NCBI RefSeq assembly: GCF_017306585.1
Contig: NZ_JAFKIC010000114.1
Span: 16,260-80,259, forward strand
DNA length: 64,000 nt
Direction of reading: 5' to 3'
Source of the DNA: Mesorhizobium sp.
Lineage (GTDB): Bacteria > Pseudomonadota > Alphaproteobacteria > Rhizobiales > Rhizobiaceae
This document shows positions 17,117-25,091 of the stretch, in pieces. A model generated the notes under the pieces. It was not told the DNA's origin, ran no database searches, and worked only from the letters and a program-made list of their open reading frames with translations. The translations under genes and the position numbers were made by a program. Position 1 is the stretch's first letter. Each line of letters opens with the position of its first letter.

Positions 17117-18169
17117 TCAAGGCGCCGTGTTGTAGTCGACCACGGTCTGCGGGTTTTCCTCGCCGTCATAGGATGCGTCGACATCGTACTGGACCAGCGA
17201 GAAGTCGCCGTTGCGGAACAGATAGGTGCCCGATGACGAGGCATCCCCGACACCGCGCCACTTGTCGAACGTGGTGATCGTGTGGGCATTCTCATCATAG
17301 CTGGAATTCGTCGCCCAACCGGTCGTCCGGAAGCCGACTATGTGCATGGATTCGACCTTGCCCTCGCTGTCGTTGTTCACATAGCGGATGTCCATTTCCG
17401 GTTCCGTGAACTGCAATTGCTGCACGACCGACAACGGGTCGGTCATGTAATAGACCGAACTTTCATTGTACGCCGCGGCAGCGCAGGAGAAATGGAACAG
17501 CCGGGTTTCCTTGTCGGGATCGCCGGGCTGCGCGTCCTTGTCCTTGTACTTGATCGAAAAGACCTCCGGCTCGCTGGCCAGCTTGTCCTTGTCGCACTGG
17601 TCGCCATAGGTCGCCAGGAAGGCCTTCTTGGCTTGTTCGAGGGCCGCATCCTTCTTTGGCGGCGGCGGACCGTCACCGCAGCTCGGCGGCACGGCTTGCT
17701 CGAAATCGGCTGTCGACGGCTTCAGCGCTCCCTTGTCGATGAAGATCGGCTGGAATGGCGGCGCCACCTGGGCTTGGGCATTCACCTGGCGCAGCGTGTA
17801 GCAGCCGGCAAAGACTTTCGACTCACCTTTCTTGTCGGTCGCCTGGATAGCGACCGGAACGCTGTAGTAGATGCTGCCCGCCGCGCCTTCGTCGGATACG
17901 GCGCCGGTTTTGACCTCCACCCTGTCGGTGCCGTCATAGCCCTTGACGAACGTATCGAAATCCTTTGCCGGCTTTGTATCGCCGTAGTAGCCCCAGGCCC
18001 GCGCGAATTCGTGCCGGTTGATGGCGCTGTAGAGCGAATTGACGACCGCTTCCGCGGTGGACCGGTCGTCGACATAGGGCGCTTCGGGTGTATCGCCGGC
18101 GGCGAAAGCCGGCAAATCCGTCGTGGCAAGGGAGAGAAGGGCAGTCGCTGCGAGAAAGGCGCGTCTCAT
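17117..18169 (-). CDS. Secreted DUF1176-like protein
   Basis: A 350-residue protein with a signal peptide (MRRAFLAATALLSLATTDLPAFA). Residues about 35-150 form one domain (STAEAVVNSLYSAINRHEFA, then GCYTLRQVNAQAQ). The second half, from about residue 190, has the run FSCAAAAYNESSVYYM and the ending TTFDKWRGVGDASSSGTYLF, which resembles DUF1176 proteins. A proline-lysine-rich linker (GPPPPKKDA) joins the halves. Four Cys may form disulfides in the periplasm. It is convergent with the upstream hydrolase gene and divergent from the DUF1993 gene. No catalytic motif is visible; the function is unknown. Confidence 0.75.
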   Translation of the reverse strand: MRRAFLAATALLSLATTDLPAFAAGDTPEAPYVDDRSTAEAVVNSLYSAINRHEFARAWGYYGDTKPAKDFDTFVKGYDGTDRVEVKTGAVSDEGAAGSIYYSVPVAIQATDKKGESKVFAGCYTLRQVNAQAQVAPPFQPIFIDKGALKPSTADFEQAVPPSCGDGPPPPKKDAALEQAKKAFLATYGDQCDKDKLASEPEVFSIKYKDKDAQPGDPDKETRLFHFSCAAAAYNESSVYYMTDPLSVVQQLQFTEPEMDIRYVNNDSEGKVESMHIVGFRTTGWATNSSYDENAHTITTFDKWRGVGDASSSGTYLFRNGDFSLVQYDVDASYDGEENPQTVVDYNTAP

Positions 18170-18310
18170 CGGGAATCTCCGCTCGATAACGCAGATTCTA
18201 CCATGGCGATTGCGGCGGCGTGGTGACGCGACGCCCGCCGCGCTTGAAGAATCGTGTTTGAGGGCGCTACGTCCTCACCGTCGGCGTTCCTGCCGGATAG
18301 GAGATTTCAC

Positions 18311-18817
18311 GTGACGATATCGATGTATGAGGCATCCGTACCGGTGTTTTCAGCCAGGCTGAAAGCCCTTTCCAATGTTCTGGCCGCGGCCGAACAAAAC
18401 GCGCTTGACCGCAAGATCGACCCGCAAGTGTTTTTGACCGCGCGGCTTGCGCCGGACATGTTCGCGCTGACCAGGCAGGTGCAGATCGCTACCGACCACG
18501 CCAAGGGCGCCCCCTCGCGACTGGCTGGCCGCGAAGTGCCGAAATACGAGGACAATGAAGCAAGCTTTGCCGATCTCGAGGCGCGCATTGCCAAGACGGT
18601 CGCGCACCTGGCGACGTTCTCGGCCGCCGATATCGACGGTTCCGACGACAAGATGATCGAGTTGAAGCTGGGAGGCCGCGAAATCACATTGGGCGGCATG
18701 CAGTACCTGCTGCATGTGGCCATGCCCAACTTCTATTTCCATCTCACCACCGCTTACGACATCCTGCGCCACAATGGCGTGCCGCTGGGCAAGGCGACCT
18801 TCCTGGGATCTCGTTGA
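18311..18817 (+). CDS. DUF1993 domain-containing protein
   Basis: A 168-residue cytoplasmic protein starting at a GTG (18311) with TAGGAG 8 bases upstream; it begins (M)TISMYEASVPVFSARLKAL. It matches DUF1993, a DinB-like four-helix family: LAPDMFALTRQVQIATDHAK, a conserved E/K-rich middle and the end MPNFYFHLTTAYDILRHNGV. DinB-like folds often bind a metal through three His, but only some are present here, so no activity is assigned. A perfect 32-bp palindrome 10 bases after its stop probably ends transcription. Confidence 0.88.
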   Translation: MTISMYEASVPVFSARLKALSNVLAAAEQNALDRKIDPQVFLTARLAPDMFALTRQVQIATDHAKGAPSRLAGREVPKYEDNEASFADLEARIAKTVAHLATFSAADIDGSDDKMIELKLGGREITLGGMQYLLHVAMPNFYFHLTTAYDILRHNGVPLGKATFLGSR

Positions 18818-18827
18818 GCCGAAGCTT

Positions 18828-18859
18828 CGAGATGTCCCGGACCGGTCCGGGACATCTCG
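18828..18859. terminator. Perfect 32-bp palindrome between convergent genes, possible bidirectional terminator
   Basis: Two 16-base arms (CGAGATGTCCCGGACC and its exact reverse complement) meet with no spacer. In RNA this folds to a long hairpin with a 4-base loop. It lies 10 bases after the DUF1993 stop and 11 bases before the DUF1127 stop. No T-tract follows on either side, so Rho-independent action is uncertain; a protein-binding site is the alternative. Confidence 0.6.
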
Positions 18860-18870
18860 CCGGATTGCAT

Positions 18871-19035
18871 TCAGCGGATGGACATTTCGCGGGCGATACG
18901 CGGAAAATCGGCGGGCTTGATGCCGATATCGGCACGGTCGGCATTGCTCATCGAATTAAGCAGTGCGAGCGCCGAACGATATCTCAGATGTTCCTGCGGG
19001 CGCGGCCGGGCGAACATTTCAGTGAAGAAACCCAT
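18871..19035 (-). CDS. DUF1127-like small protein
   Basis: A 54-residue protein starting MGFFTEMFARPRPQEHLRYR and ending IKPADFPRIAREMSIR. The run LLNSMSNADRADIGIKPADF follows the DUF1127 pattern (a short helix, then D-x-G-I-x-x-x-D-I). Small DUF1127 proteins of alphaproteobacteria are RNA-binding or regulatory in the cases studied. AGGAG lies 8 bases before the ATG. The frame is open further upstream, but that part lacks a family match and a ribosome binding site. The 350 bases upstream hold no other protein gene. Confidence 0.82.
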   Translation of the reverse strand: MGFFTEMFARPRPQEHLRYRSALALLNSMSNADRADIGIKPADFPRIAREMSIR

Positions 19036-19179
19036 GTTCAGGCTCCTGGTTGGTCCTCCACAGCGGCCAATATAGGTGAATCGTGACGATTGTGCAGTGC
19101 AGCATTTGCATGCCTGCCATGTCCGGATGATTTTCATAAGATTTTTTTGTCGTTACGGCGAAACTTTTCCGCCGCACCG

Positions 19180-19270
19180 ATCGTAGGCTTCGATGCTGGC
19201 ACTGGCCAGTTTTCCTCGCCACTCCTGGCGAATTTCCGGACTGCATGAAAGTGCAGTCCGGCTTTTTGTT
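19180..19270 (+). ncRNA. Candidate small RNA with anti-Shine-Dalgarno hairpin loop and terminator
   Basis: The interval 19036-19386 has no protein gene, but its plus strand ends in a strong Rho-independent terminator with no upstream plus-strand gene to serve: stem CCGGACTGCA at 19236-19245, loop, TGCAGTCCGG at 19252-19261, then C-TTTTT-G-TTT. Just before it a hairpin at 19216-19231 (TCGCC/GGCGA) shows the loop ACTCCT, complementary to an AGGAGT ribosome binding site. That layout is typical of trans-acting rhizobial small RNAs. The 5' end and promoter are not determined; the start given is approximate. Confidence 0.4.
19236..19270 (+). terminator. Orphan Rho-independent terminator
   Basis: A 10-bp perfect GC-rich stem (19236-19245 with 19252-19261), 6-base loop, and a T-rich tail from 19263. 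The nearest plus-strand gene upstream (DUF1993) already has its own palindrome 400 bases earlier, so this one most likely ends a separate short transcript. Confidence 0.8.
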
Positions 19271-19386
19271 TGTGGCAGGCGGCAACCCGCTCAAACGACT
19301 AGATTCCTTGAGATCAATGGCATGTATTTTTAACGAGCCGGTTCTATGCTCTCAAAACTTGACAGTCGGGCAAGGGGGAGGCTGAC

Positions 19387-19896
19387 ATCGCTACCAGCGC
19401 CAAGCGCGATTTCGCGTCGTTGCTCGACGACCTTTTCGTTGCTTCCGACAAGGTCGAGGGCATTGAGGGCGACGCTATTGAGAACGAGGGGCGTGGCGCG
19501 CGTCCGTCCATTCCCTTCGACTATCTCTCTGTCGCCGATGAGCTTCATTCCGGCCGCATCAAGGTATCCGCTAGCGAATATCGTGAGGCTGGCGCCGACC
19601 TGGCGAGCGAATTCGCCGCCTTGCTTGACCATGCGAGGCTCGCCCTGGCCGGCGAAGAGCCGAAGCCCGAGGAAAGACTGCCGCCCATCGATCCTGAATC
19701 GATCGCACTCGAACTGGGGCTGGATAAGCCCAAAAGCACTGCTGATTTCAGCCGGATGCGCCGCAGCTTCGCCTTCGCCAACCATCCGGACCGTGTCGCT
19801 CCGCATCTGCGCCAGCGCGCCATGATCCGCATGCAGGTCGCCAATATGCTGATCGACGAGGCCAAGCGCCGCGCGGTGGCGGGCGCGCGCCGCTGA
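19387..19896 (+). CDS. DnaJ-like (degenerate J-domain) protein
   Basis: About 169 residues. The C-terminal part from about residue 105 holds a J-like domain: ESIALELGLDKPKSTADFSR, RRSFAFANHPDRVAPHLRQR with the HPD tripeptide that stimulates Hsp70, and MQVANMLIDEAKRRAV. The N-terminal region is acidic with LDDLFVASDKVEGIEG and FDYLSVADELHSGR. No ATG exists in frame: the frame opens after a stop at 19360, and the best start by spacing is an ATC at 19387, 5 bases after a perfect AAGGGGGAGG. A TTG at 19420 is the alternative but has no ribosome binding site. Role as a DnaK partner is inferred. Confidence 0.72.
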   Translation: MATSAKRDFASLLDDLFVASDKVEGIEGDAIENEGRGARPSIPFDYLSVADELHSGRIKVSASEYREAGADLASEFAALLDHARLALAGEEPKPEERLPPIDPESIALELGLDKPKSTADFSRMRRSFAFANHPDRVAPHLRQRAMIRMQVANMLIDEAKRRAVAGARR

Positions 19897-20017
19897 AACC
19901 GGCCCAAGTCACGCAAAAGTCGGCCCGCCAAGGCTTGGAGAGCGGCCGCGCTTTCTTGTAGATTAGCGCTTCCCTCCCGCGCAGCCGCGCACGCCTTCCC
20001 CTCCGGAGCAGAATTCG

Positions 20018-21085
20018 ATGCATAAACGCCGTCTTGGTCGGACCGATCTTCTTGTTACCCAGATTTGCCTTGGTTCGATGACCTGGGGGCAGCAGAACAC
20101 CGAGGCCGAAGGGCATGCCCAGATGGACCTGGCCTTCGCGCGCGGCGTCAATTTCATCGACACCGCCGAACTCTATCCGATCCCGCCCAAGGCGGAGACC
20201 CAAGGGCGGACCGAGAAGATCATCGGCAGCTGGATGAAGGCCAAGCGCAACCGTGACAAGGTAATACTGGCCTCGAAGGTCGTCGGCCGCACTGCCAACG
20301 CCTGGTTTCGCGGCAACAGGCCCTCGCAACTGGTGCGCGCCGACATTTTCGACGCCATCGACAAGTCGTTGGCCAAGCTCGGCACCGACTATCTCGACCT
20401 TTACCAGATCCACTGGCCGGAACGGGATATTCCCTGGGGCGCCAATCCGACGCGTGTCGGCGCCGTGGCGCGTCGCGCCGATTCCGTCGGCGCACCGGCT
20501 GGCGAGACGCCGATCGCCGAGACGCTTGCCGTGTTCGATGAACTGGTGAAATCAGGCAAGATCCGCCATTTCGGCCTCTCCAACGAGAGTTCCTGGGGCA
20601 CGATGCGTTACCTCGCGGAGTCCGACAAAGGAATCGGTCCCCGCGTCGCCTCGATCCAGAACGCCTACAATCTCGTCAACCGCACCTTCGAGGTGAACCT
20701 CGCCGAGGTGTGCGAGCGCGAGCAGGTATCGCTGCTCGCCTATTCGCCACTGGCGCAGGGCTATCTGACGGGAAAATACGACCATGGCGCGCGCCCGCAG
20801 GGATCGCGCTCGCAGCTTTTCAACCGTGGCCAGCGCTACGAGACGCCCAATGCCGCGCAAGCGCTGCTCGAATACAATCAACTGGCGCGCTCGTTCGGAT
20901 TGGAACCGGCATTGTTTGCCAATGCTTATGTGTCGAGCCGTCCATTTGTGACCTCGAACATCATCGGCGCGACATCGATTGCACAGCTCGACATGGCGCT
21001 GTCCTCCGTGGATGTCGTCTGGACCGAGGAGATGCAGAAGGCGGTCGATGCCATACATCAGCGGGTCGGCAACCCCTGTCCCTGA
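20018..21085 (+). CDS. Aldo/keto reductase (Tas-like)
   Basis: A 355-residue NADP-dependent oxidoreductase of the aldo/keto reductase superfamily, TIM barrel. The catalytic tetrad can be seen: Asp and Tyr in FIDTAELYPIP, Lys in VILASKVVGR and His in LYQIHWPERD. The C-terminal part NIIGATSIAQLDMALSSVDV is the NADPH-binding segment. The length and the insert after IHWP (a long Arg/Ala-rich loop) match the Tas subgroup. No signal peptide. It lies 50 bases before the cysteine-desulfurase-like gene on the same strand and may be co-transcribed. Natural substrate unknown. Confidence 0.93.
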   Translation: MHKRRLGRTDLLVTQICLGSMTWGQQNTEAEGHAQMDLAFARGVNFIDTAELYPIPPKAETQGRTEKIIGSWMKAKRNRDKVILASKVVGRTANAWFRGNRPSQLVRADIFDAIDKSLAKLGTDYLDLYQIHWPERDIPWGANPTRVGAVARRADSVGAPAGETPIAETLAVFDELVKSGKIRHFGLSNESSWGTMRYLAESDKGIGPRVASIQNAYNLVNRTFEVNLAEVCEREQVSLLAYSPLAQGYLTGKYDHGARPQGSRSQLFNRGQRYETPNAAQALLEYNQLARSFGLEPALFANAYVSSRPFVTSNIIGATSIAQLDMALSSVDVVWTEEMQKAVDAIHQRVGNPCP

Positions 21086-21135
21086 CAGATTTTGGGCCGC
21101 GGAATTATTGGAGCTGACAAAAAGTGGAGGGAATG

Positions 21136-22404
21136 ATGGTGGATTTTCCGATCGAGGCCGTGCGTGGAAAATTCCCCGCTCTCTCGCTGACCGACAAGGG
21201 CCGCCGCCGGATCTATCTGGACAATCCAGCCGGCACGCAGGTGCCGCAGGCAGTTGCCGATGCGGTGGCGCGCTGCCTGCTGACCACCAACGCCAATCTG
21301 GGCGGTTACTTCGAAACCACGATCGCCGCTCAGGCCGTGGTTGACGAAGCGCATGCCGCGATGGCCGATTTCCTCGGCGCGGCAAGCCACGAGGAAATCA
21401 TCATCGGCGCCAACATGACGACGATGACCTATCATATGTCGCGCACGCTCGGCCGCACGATGAAGCCGGGTGACGAGATCATCCTCACCCGGATGGACCA
21501 TGAGGGGAATGTCTCACCCTGGCTGCAACTGGCCGAGGATATCGGCCTCGTCGTGCGCTGGCTGCCATTCGATGAAAAGAGCTGGCAGGTCGAGGAAGCG
21601 ACGCTGGCCGGCCTGCTGTCCGACAGGACGCGGCTCGTCGCATTGAACTATGCCAGCAACCTGACCGGCTCGATCAATCGGGTTAAGTCCTTGACCGCCA
21701 TTGCCAAACAGGCTGGCGCCCTGGTCTATGTCGACGCCGTGCAGTTCGCGCCGCACGGGCTGATCGACGTGCAGGGCCTCGGCTGTGACTTCTTGGTCTG
21801 CTCTGCCTACAAATTCTTCGGCCCGCATATGGGCATCCTGTGGGGAAGGCGCGACGTGATCGGTGGCCTCACACCCTATAAATGCCGCTGTTCGTCCAAC
21901 GGCCTGCCGGAGCGCTTCGAACTCGGCACGCCGCAGATCGAACTCATGGCCGGTTTGACGGCGGCGGTTGACTATTTTGCCGGGCTTGGTGAGGCGGCAG
22001 GCGAGGGCGGCTCACGCAGGGATAAGATCGCCAAGGCGTTCGAAGTGTCGATCGCCCACGAAAACCCGCTGGCGCAAAGGCTGATCGACGGCCTGTCGGC
22101 CATTGCGGGGCTCACCATCCACGGCATTACCGATCCGAAGCGGCTTGGCGATCGCGTACCGACAGTCTCCTTCACGGTCGATGGCATCGTGCCGGAGACG
22201 ATCGTGCGGCAGATGAATGCCGAAAACATCTTCCTGTGGTCAGGCCACAACTACGCCTGGGAGATCGTCCACCAGCTCGGCATTCCGGCCGAGCACGGCG
22301 TCGTGCGCATCGGCATCGCGCATTACAACACCCCGGACGAGATCGACGAGACGCTGGAGAGCGTGCACCGGGTCATTGCCATGCTCAGGCAGCAGCGGCC
22401 TTGA
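21136..22404 (+). CDS. Cysteine desulfurase-like aminotransferase class V protein
   Basis: About 422 residues. I chose the ATG at 21136, six bases after the GGAG core; an ATG at 21133 and a GTG at 21124 are in frame too. It is a PLP-dependent class V fold: RIYLDNPAGTQVPQAV at the N-terminus, the DHEGNVSPW segment, VDAVQFAPHGLIDVQ, and the PLP-Lys in CSAYKFFGPHMG. It resembles the cysteine-desulfurase-like family related to SufS/NifS (TIGR01976 type), for which the reaction is not settled. No iron-sulfur assembly genes are nearby, so a role in Fe-S synthesis is not supported. Confidence 0.88.
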   Translation: MVDFPIEAVRGKFPALSLTDKGRRRIYLDNPAGTQVPQAVADAVARCLLTTNANLGGYFETTIAAQAVVDEAHAAMADFLGAASHEEIIIGANMTTMTYHMSRTLGRTMKPGDEIILTRMDHEGNVSPWLQLAEDIGLVVRWLPFDEKSWQVEEATLAGLLSDRTRLVALNYASNLTGSINRVKSLTAIAKQAGALVYVDAVQFAPHGLIDVQGLGCDFLVCSAYKFFGPHMGILWGRRDVIGGLTPYKCRCSSNGLPERFELGTPQIELMAGLTAAVDYFAGLGEAAGEGGSRRDKIAKAFEVSIAHENPLAQRLIDGLSAIAGLTIHGITDPKRLGDRVPTVSFTVDGIVPETIVRQMNAENIFLWSGHNYAWEIVHQLGIPAEHGVVRIGIAHYNTPDEIDETLESVHRVIAMLRQQRP

Positions 22405-22409
22405 AGTAA

Positions 22410-22435
22410 CGGCAAGGCTCTACCGTGCCTTGCCG
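22410..22435. terminator. Hairpin between convergent stop codons
   Basis: Perfect 8-bp stem (CGGCAAGG at 22410-22417, CCTTGCCG at 22428-22435) with a 10-base loop. It begins 5 bases after the cysteine-desulfurase-like stop and runs into the last codons of the deacetylase gene on the other strand. No T-tract is present, so termination is only suggested. Confidence 0.4.
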
Positions 22436-23448
22436 CCGAACCCGGTGAGGAATGCGGTGAGATTGTCACCGAGCGCATCGCAGAGATAGCCGCCTTCCTG
22501 GACGATGACCGTCGGCAAACCCAGTTTGGCGATGGCCTCGCCGATGCGCGAGAAGCCCGGCGTCGTGACCGAAAGCCCGCCGAACGGGTCTCCCTCGAAG
22601 GCATCCAGTCCGAGCGCGACGACCAACGCATCCGGCGAGAAGGCGCGGATGCGCTGGAACGCGACGCCAAGCGCTTCGAGAAACGCCGCGTCGGCGGATT
22701 TGCGCGGCAGCGGCAGGTTGAAGTTGTAGCCGAGCCCCGGGCCTTCGCCGCGCTCGTCCGCGTGACCCCAGAAGAACGGATAGAACCGCACAGGGTCGGC
22801 ATGCAGCGATACGGTCAGCACATCGGGCCGCGCGTAAAAAATGCCCTGCGTGCCGTTGCCGTGATGCAGATCGACATCGAGGATCGCCACGCGCGCCGCC
22901 TGCCTGCGCAGGACCTGCGCGGCGACCGCCGAGTTGTTGATGAAGCAGAAGCCGCCGGCGACGTCGGCGAAGGCATGGTGGCCGGGCGGCCGGCACAGCG
23001 CATAAGCGGCCGGTGCGCCTGACATCACCGTTTCCGCTGCCTCCACCGCGCTCCACGCGCTCCACAGGGCGCTTTCCCACGTGTCCCGGGAGATCGGGCA
23101 GGCCGTGTCGGCCATGTGATAGCCGGCCTGGCCGACGGCGGAGGCCGGATATGAACCTGTGCGTGCGATCGGGTGGATGTTGGGGATCACCTCGGCGGAA
23201 GCACCTTCGATACGCTGCCAGCGCGCAAAGATGTGCTCGAGAAAGTCGAGATATTCAGGCGTATGCACTGCCGAGACAGGCCCAAGCCCATGATTTCCCG
23301 GTCGTTCGATCACGCACCCAGCGGATTTTGCGCCGGCTAACAATCTTTCGACGCGCTCCGGTTTTTCCGGATTGGGTTGCGGGGCGCCGCTGGAAAGAAA
23401 GGCCTTGGGGTCGTGGCGCTTCTGTTCCTGCGCGTAAAAGGCTTTCAT
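22420..23448 (-). CDS. Histone deacetylase family protein, acetylpolyamine amidohydrolase type
   Basis: A 342-residue arginase/deacetylase-fold amidohydrolase. The active site is complete: CRPPGHHAF (His157/His158), zinc ligands in DVDLHHGNGT (Asp193, His195) and Asp282 in ALGLDAFEGD, and the transition-state Tyr321 in QEGGYLC. Length and spacing fit bacterial acetylpolyamine amidohydrolases, which remove acetyl groups from acetylputrescine, acetylcadaverine and similar amines. Its start overlaps the stop of the upstream GNAT gene by ATGA (23445-23448), so an acetylase and a deacetylase are translated together. Substrate choice is inferred from family resemblance. Confidence 0.93.
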   Translation of the reverse strand: MKAFYAQEQKRHDPKAFLSSGAPQPNPEKPERVERLLAGAKSAGCVIERPGNHGLGPVSAVHTPEYLDFLEHIFARWQRIEGASAEVIPNIHPIARTGSYPASAVGQAGYHMADTACPISRDTWESALWSAWSAVEAAETVMSGAPAAYALCRPPGHHAFADVAGGFCFINNSAVAAQVLRRQAARVAILDVDLHHGNGTQGIFYARPDVLTVSLHADPVRFYPFFWGHADERGEGPGLGYNFNLPLPRKSADAAFLEALGVAFQRIRAFSPDALVVALGLDAFEGDPFGGLSVTTPGFSRIGEAIAKLGLPTVIVQEGGYLCDALGDNLTAFLTGFGGKAR

Positions 23449-23948
23449 TCCTGCTCCCCATTTTCCGGCGCGTCGGCGAAGGCGAAAAACGCATCGCCGA
23501 GGATCTTCTGAGTCTGTTCGTAGCTCGACCAGGCGATGCCCAACCGTTCATAGAAAGCCTTGGCGCCCTCATTGTCGGTGTCGACGGAGAGCCTGAGATA
23601 CACGCCGCCATCCCTACGGCACTCGGCCGCGACCCGCCGCAGCAGCCGCTCGCCGATCTTGCGGCCGCGAAAGCGATCCTCGACATAGAGGTCCTGCACA
23701 TAGACGCCGGGCCTTCCCATCCAGGTCGAGAAGATCGGAAAATACAGGCAAAGCCCGGCGAATTCGCCGTCGATCTCGGCGATCAGCGTCGAGAAGGACG
23801 GTTTTTCGCCGAAGCCGTAGCGGCGAAGGTCGTCAGGGGTCGAAATGATCTCCTGATGCGCTCCGATATGGGTGCCAAGCCTGAGCAGCGCGGCGTGGAT
23901 GGTGTCGACGTCTTCAATCCGGCCGGGTCGGAGCGTGATCGTACTCAC
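23445..23948 (-). CDS. GNAT family N-acetyltransferase
   Basis: A 167-residue acetyl-CoA-dependent acetyltransferase starting MSTITLRPGRIEDVDTIHAA. The core shows YVQDLYVEDRFRGRKIGERL, containing the acetyl-CoA pyrophosphate loop (R-x-R-G-R-K-I-G), and the final GAKAFYERLGIAWSSYE. It resembles diamine (spermidine/spermine-type) N-acetyltransferases, including LYFPIFSTWMGRPGVYVQ, a segment typical of that subgroup. It is coupled to the deacetylase gene by an ATGA overlap, which fits a polyamine substrate. That substrate is an inference. Confidence 0.9.
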   Translation of the reverse strand: MSTITLRPGRIEDVDTIHAALLRLGTHIGAHQEIISTPDDLRRYGFGEKPSFSTLIAEIDGEFAGLCLYFPIFSTWMGRPGVYVQDLYVEDRFRGRKIGERLLRRVAAECRRDGGVYLRLSVDTDNEGAKAFYERLGIAWSSYEQTQKILGDAFFAFADAPENGEQE

Positions 23949-23969
23949 GACAGGTGCGGCGCCAAGGCG

Positions 23970-24123
23970 CCCCCCTCTGTCCTGCCGGACATCTCCCCCT
24001 CAAGGGGGGAGATTGGCAGTTCCGAAGCTTCGACGAACTCCGTGACGCTGGTGATTGGCGAAACCGCGTGCGGCATCCAATCTCCCCCCTTGCGGGGGAG
24101 ATGGCCGGCAGGCCAGAGGGGGG
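23970..24123. repeat. Pair of 47-bp inverted repeats (rhizobial intergenic palindrome)
   Basis: The left copy (23970-24016) and right copy (24077-24123) are reverse complements with about four mismatches, separated by 60 bases. Each copy is itself a palindrome around TCTCCCCC-TCAA/GCAA-GGGGGGAGA, so a large cruciform or stem is possible. The whole element fills the gap between the BKACE gene and the GNAT gene and is of the kind seen repeatedly between genes in Mesorhizobium and relatives. Confidence 0.85.
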
Positions 24124-24157
24124 TGGGACGGAACGCCAGCATTTCAGACCATCATCA

Positions 24158-25087
24158 CTAGAAAGCCACCCGGTCGCCACCCTTAAGCGCCAGCATGTCG
24201 CGCGCCTCGGCCGGGGTGGCAACCTCCAGCGACAGCCCATCGAGGATACCACGGATGCGGCGCACCTGGTCGGCATTGGATTTCGCCAGCTGTCGGCCAT
24301 CGTAGAGGCTGTCTTCCAGCCCGACGCGGACATTGCCGCCCATGGCCGCGGCGATCGAGATCAGCGGCATCTGGTTGCGGCCGGCGGCCAGCACCGAGAA
24401 CTGGTAGCTGTCGCCGAACAGTTTGTCGGCGATCCGCTTCATGTGGATGAGATTGTCCGGATCGGCGCCGATGCCGCCCAGAATACCCAGCACGAACTGG
24501 ATGAACAGCGGACCGGACACCAGCCCGCGGTCGCGGAAATGCGCCAGCGAATAGAGGTGGCCGACATCGTAGCATTCGAATTCGAAGCGTGTGCCGCAAC
24601 CCTTGCCGAGTCTCTCCAGTACGCCTTCCATGTCGGCGAACGTGTTCTTGAAGATGGTGTCGCGGGTCGCTTCGAGCAGCTTCGGCTCCCATTCATGCTG
24701 CCATTCGCGCGGCTTGTCGAGCATCGGAAACAGCGCAAAGTTCATCGAGCCCATGTTGAGCGAGCACATTTCCGGTTGTGCCCGCAACGGCGCCGCCAGC
24801 CGCTGGTCCAGCGTCATCAGCGAGGAGCCGCCGGTGGTGATGTTGATCACCGCATCGGTCGCCTGCTTGATGCGCGGCAGAAACTGCATGAACACGTCGG
24901 GATCGGCGGTTGGCCGGCCATCCCTCGGGTCACGGGCATGAAGATGCAGGATCGAGGCGCCGGCTTCGGCGGCCGCGATCGCATCCGCCGCGATCTGGTC
25001 CGGCGTCACCGGCAAATAGGGGGACATCGATGGTGTATGGACCGAGCCGGTGACGGCGCAGGTGATGATGACTTTGCGCGGCGCCAT
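24158..25087 (-). CDS. BKACE family beta-keto acid cleavage enzyme
   Basis: A 309-residue zinc-dependent TIM-barrel enzyme of the 3-keto-5-aminohexanoate cleavage (Kce/BKACE, formerly DUF849) family. It condenses a beta-keto acid with acetyl-CoA and splits it to acetoacetate and a new acyl-CoA. Zinc ligands are His48 and His50 in LHLHARDPRDGRP and Glu258 in VRVGLEDSLYDG; NITTGGS and GDSYQFSVLAAGRNQ are also conserved. It is the last gene of a seven-gene operon after a class III aminotransferase (4-base gap), which could make its beta-keto acid substrate. The exact substrate class cannot be read by eye. Confidence 0.93.
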   Translation of the reverse strand: MAPRKVIITCAVTGSVHTPSMSPYLPVTPDQIAADAIAAAEAGASILHLHARDPRDGRPTADPDVFMQFLPRIKQATDAVINITTGGSSLMTLDQRLAAPLRAQPEMCSLNMGSMNFALFPMLDKPREWQHEWEPKLLEATRDTIFKNTFADMEGVLERLGKGCGTRFEFECYDVGHLYSLAHFRDRGLVSGPLFIQFVLGILGGIGADPDNLIHMKRIADKLFGDSYQFSVLAAGRNQMPLISIAAAMGGNVRVGLEDSLYDGRQLAKSNADQVRRIRGILDGLSLEVATPAEARDMLALKGGDRVAF

Positions 25088-25091
25088 TGTG

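Noticed and set aside
23013-24161. A 382-residue plus-strand frame over the GNAT gene and the inverted repeats
   Set aside because: Antisense to two well-supported genes and crossing a palindromic repeat; no protein family.
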